A stretch of 64,000 nt of DNA from Eublepharis macularius (Eukaryota > Chordata > Lepidosauria > Squamata > Eublepharidae): contig NC_072806.1 in the NCBI RefSeq assembly GCF_028583425.1, positions 38,858,001 through 38,922,000 of the forward strand, given 5' to 3'. The notes below the pieces were generated by a model. That model saw nothing but the letters and a program-made list of their open reading frames with translations, made no database searches and was not told the DNA's origin. Of this stretch, positions 37,701-40,700 are shown in pieces. How positions within the stretch are numbered: position 1 is the first letter of the stretch; every line of letters begins with the position of its first letter. The position numbers and the translations under genes were made by a program.

Positions 37701-40700
37701 TGAGTCTTTGCTTGTTATTTCAGGCCGGTCTGCCTGGCACCTGCTGGGCAGAGGCTGTAACTACAGCGGCCTGTCTCTACAATAGAATACCATCAAAGGC
37801 TACAGGAAAAACTCAATTTGAGATGTGGTTTGGAGGAAAGGCAGGACTCAAACATCTCAGAGTTTTTGTGGCTAAGGCGTATGCACATGACCCCAAGGCA
37901 GAACTGGGAATTCTTGTTGGGTATGCACCCAGTGGAAAGGGATTTAGAATCATGAATCCTGACACATTCTCAGTTAAAATAACCAATGTGATTTATTTTG
38001 GTGAAAGTGACATTTTCCAAGCTCCTAAGAAGGACTCCACAGTGGAAGCCAGCCTAGAAGCTGAAGAAGTCTCTTTTACTGATTTGGCTACAAGGCCACC
38101 TGCCCGGGATGCCAATCCACAGGAGGAGCACCAAGAAGAGGCTCCACTATCAGAAGGGGAGGCAGGAACCCTGGAATCAGAAGGGGGAGCAGGAGAGGCC
38201 AGGCCAGAGGAGACTGAGACCACTGTTGTGAGATGTTCACAAAGAATCAACAAAGGAGTACCACCACAAAAATTTGAATTCTGTGCAAGTGTGCAACCTG
38301 TGTGTGAACCCTCAAGCTGGAAGGAGATGACAGAAATGCCTACCCATGAGAGAAACAAATGGATGGAAGCTGCACATGAGGAATTTGAATCCTTACAAAG
38401 CAATCAAACATGGACACTCACTGAGTTGCCACCTGAAAGGAAGGCCATCGGATGCAAATGGGTGTTCAAAGTGAAATACAACGCTGATGGAAGCATTGAT
38501 AAATACAAAGCTCGCCTAGTGGCCAAGGGATTTACACAGCAACCTGGGACTGACTTCACTGAAACCTTTGCACCTGTTGTGAAGTACACGTCAATCAGGA
38601 CCCTGCTAAGCATAGCCACATCAAGAGGGATGTATGCTGAGCATCTAGATATCAAAGCTGCATTTCTCAATGGAGACTTAACTGAGGAGATTTACATGAC
38701 TCAGCCAGATGGATTAAAAAAGAAAGGAAAAGAGAACCTTGTATGCAAACTCAACAAAAGTCTCTATGGTTTGCGCCAGGCTGCGAGATCATGGAATGAA
38801 AAGCTATCTGAACTACTGAAGAAGCAAGGATTTCAGCAAGGAAAGGCAGAGCCTTGCCTGTTTTCAAGACTAAAGAATGGACAGTTTGAGTAGATTCTTG
38901 TGTTTGTGGATGATTTGATCCTGTGCTGTGAGAACAGAGAGCACGCAAATGAAATTTCTGAGAAACTAAACAAGGATGTGAGAGTAAAGCAGCTTGGAGA
39001 GTTAAAACATTATCTTGGGATCCAAATTGAGAGAACAGAAAGTGGGGGTTTCCTCCTAAACCAGAAACACAAAATCAAAGACCTTGCAGAATTTCTAGCA
39101 ATGGAAGATGCAGAAAGGGTAAGCATACCACTTGAACCCTGTTACCCGAGTACAGTGTCAAGACCTGACATATCTGCAGCAGTTGGAATCCTATGCAGAA
39201 AGACAAATTCACCCAACCACCACGATATGAATGCTGTCAAAAGACTTACCAGATATCTCATAGGAACAGCTGAGCTGAAACTAAAGATTTCGGCCTGTGA
39301 CAACCCAAGGCTAATTGGATACATGGACGCTGATTGGGGTGAAAACCACGCTGACCACAAATCAACCAGTGAATGTCTATTCTTCTATGGAAAAAGCCTG
39401 ATCAGCTGGACAAGCCAGAAACAAACTTTAGTTGCCAAGTCTACCACAGAGGCCGAATACACATCTGCTGCACGAGCCTATGATGAACTTGAGTGGATCA
39501 GTCAGTCAAGCAAGCCTTTATTGGCATATATAAAATATAAAATTTTAAATACAGAAACTCCATACAAAATGAGATTAAAATACAGATAGGAGCAGGGCAA
39601 CAGTGCAGCAAAACCAGTACAGAATATTACTTGTCAGGGCGTATAGCCATGGCACTGTAGAGAAACTTAGCTACTATTTCAGTTATTTCCCCATCTGGGT
39701 TGTCAAGCAGGAACTGAACCTTAAAATCGTCAGAAAACTCTGAAAGTTGGGCTAATATAGGATGTAGAAGATCCACTTGAGGGGATCACCAACCTGCTGA
39801 AAGACTTTGGGATAGATGAACCTAAACCAATAACTCTATTTGAAGACAACCAAGCTTGCGTTGCCTTATCCAAGGGTGAGAGCATCAAGGCCAGAAGCAA
39901 GCACATCGCTGTCAGATACCACTCTGTTCGAGAGATGCAGCAACAAGGAATAATTGATCTTAAGTCCTGCCCTTCAGAAGAAATGGTTGCTGACATTCTC
40001 ACCAAGCCACTCGTGAAAGTGAAGTTTGAGTACCTGTGAGAGAAGATGAACCTTCATGACTTCAGTTACTAACACTTGAGAAGGGGCTGTTGGAATTTTA
40101 CAAGTGTCATTCTCTTCAGTCATGAAAGAGTTAATCTGTTTGTGTTTAATTAGAGACAACTAGTTAGCATAAGGCCAGTTAGATGTCGAGTTGTTCTTCC
40201 CACCAGGGTAAAGGGGAGTTGCATGCTTAATGAACAGATCTAGGATTGATTATTGGCTGACCAGGTTTATTGGGGGGCGATTAACATTCTTCCTTTTACT
40301 CAGGACGCCATTGCTCTCCAGTTAGTTAGACCGTTATCTCCAGGATGTAAGGATGTAGGAACTAAGTTAGCTTTCCTTTCTTTTATCTCCAATGTAACCT
40401 TTATTATTTTACCCTATATGTAGGAAACATTTATTTTAGAAGCCGAACACACATATGTCTGTGATTCTTTATCTGCTGTGCAAATTCTCTAGTCTGCAAC
40501 TAAATTTATCCAACATATAGCAATCTAGTAATTCCCATTTTTTAAAATGGGATAGGTGGGAGAAAATGGTGGTCCAGGATGGGTGGGTGAGACAAGGAAA
40601 GTTCAAGGGAAACTGCTGTGTGGCTGCTTCATGGCCAGTAAGCATCATCTTATTTATTTGCTTATGTTTTTATTTATTTAAAGCATTTACAATGCCACCT

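Larger units (their letters stand above)
35193..40515 (+). mobile_element. Ty1/copia LTR retrotransposon in last KSR1 intron
   Basis: Two LTRs starting TGTTGG and ending CCAACA bound an internal region in the copia order gag - protease - integrase - RT - RNase H (integrase before RT is diagnostic). The polypurine tract GAGAAGGGGC ends at 40087. Flanks are TACAG and TATAG, a 5-bp TSD with one difference. The element is in the same orientation as KSR1. It is defective: interrupted gag, a frameshift near 37490, a stop at 38891, and a LINE insertion in RNase H. Confidence 0.93.
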
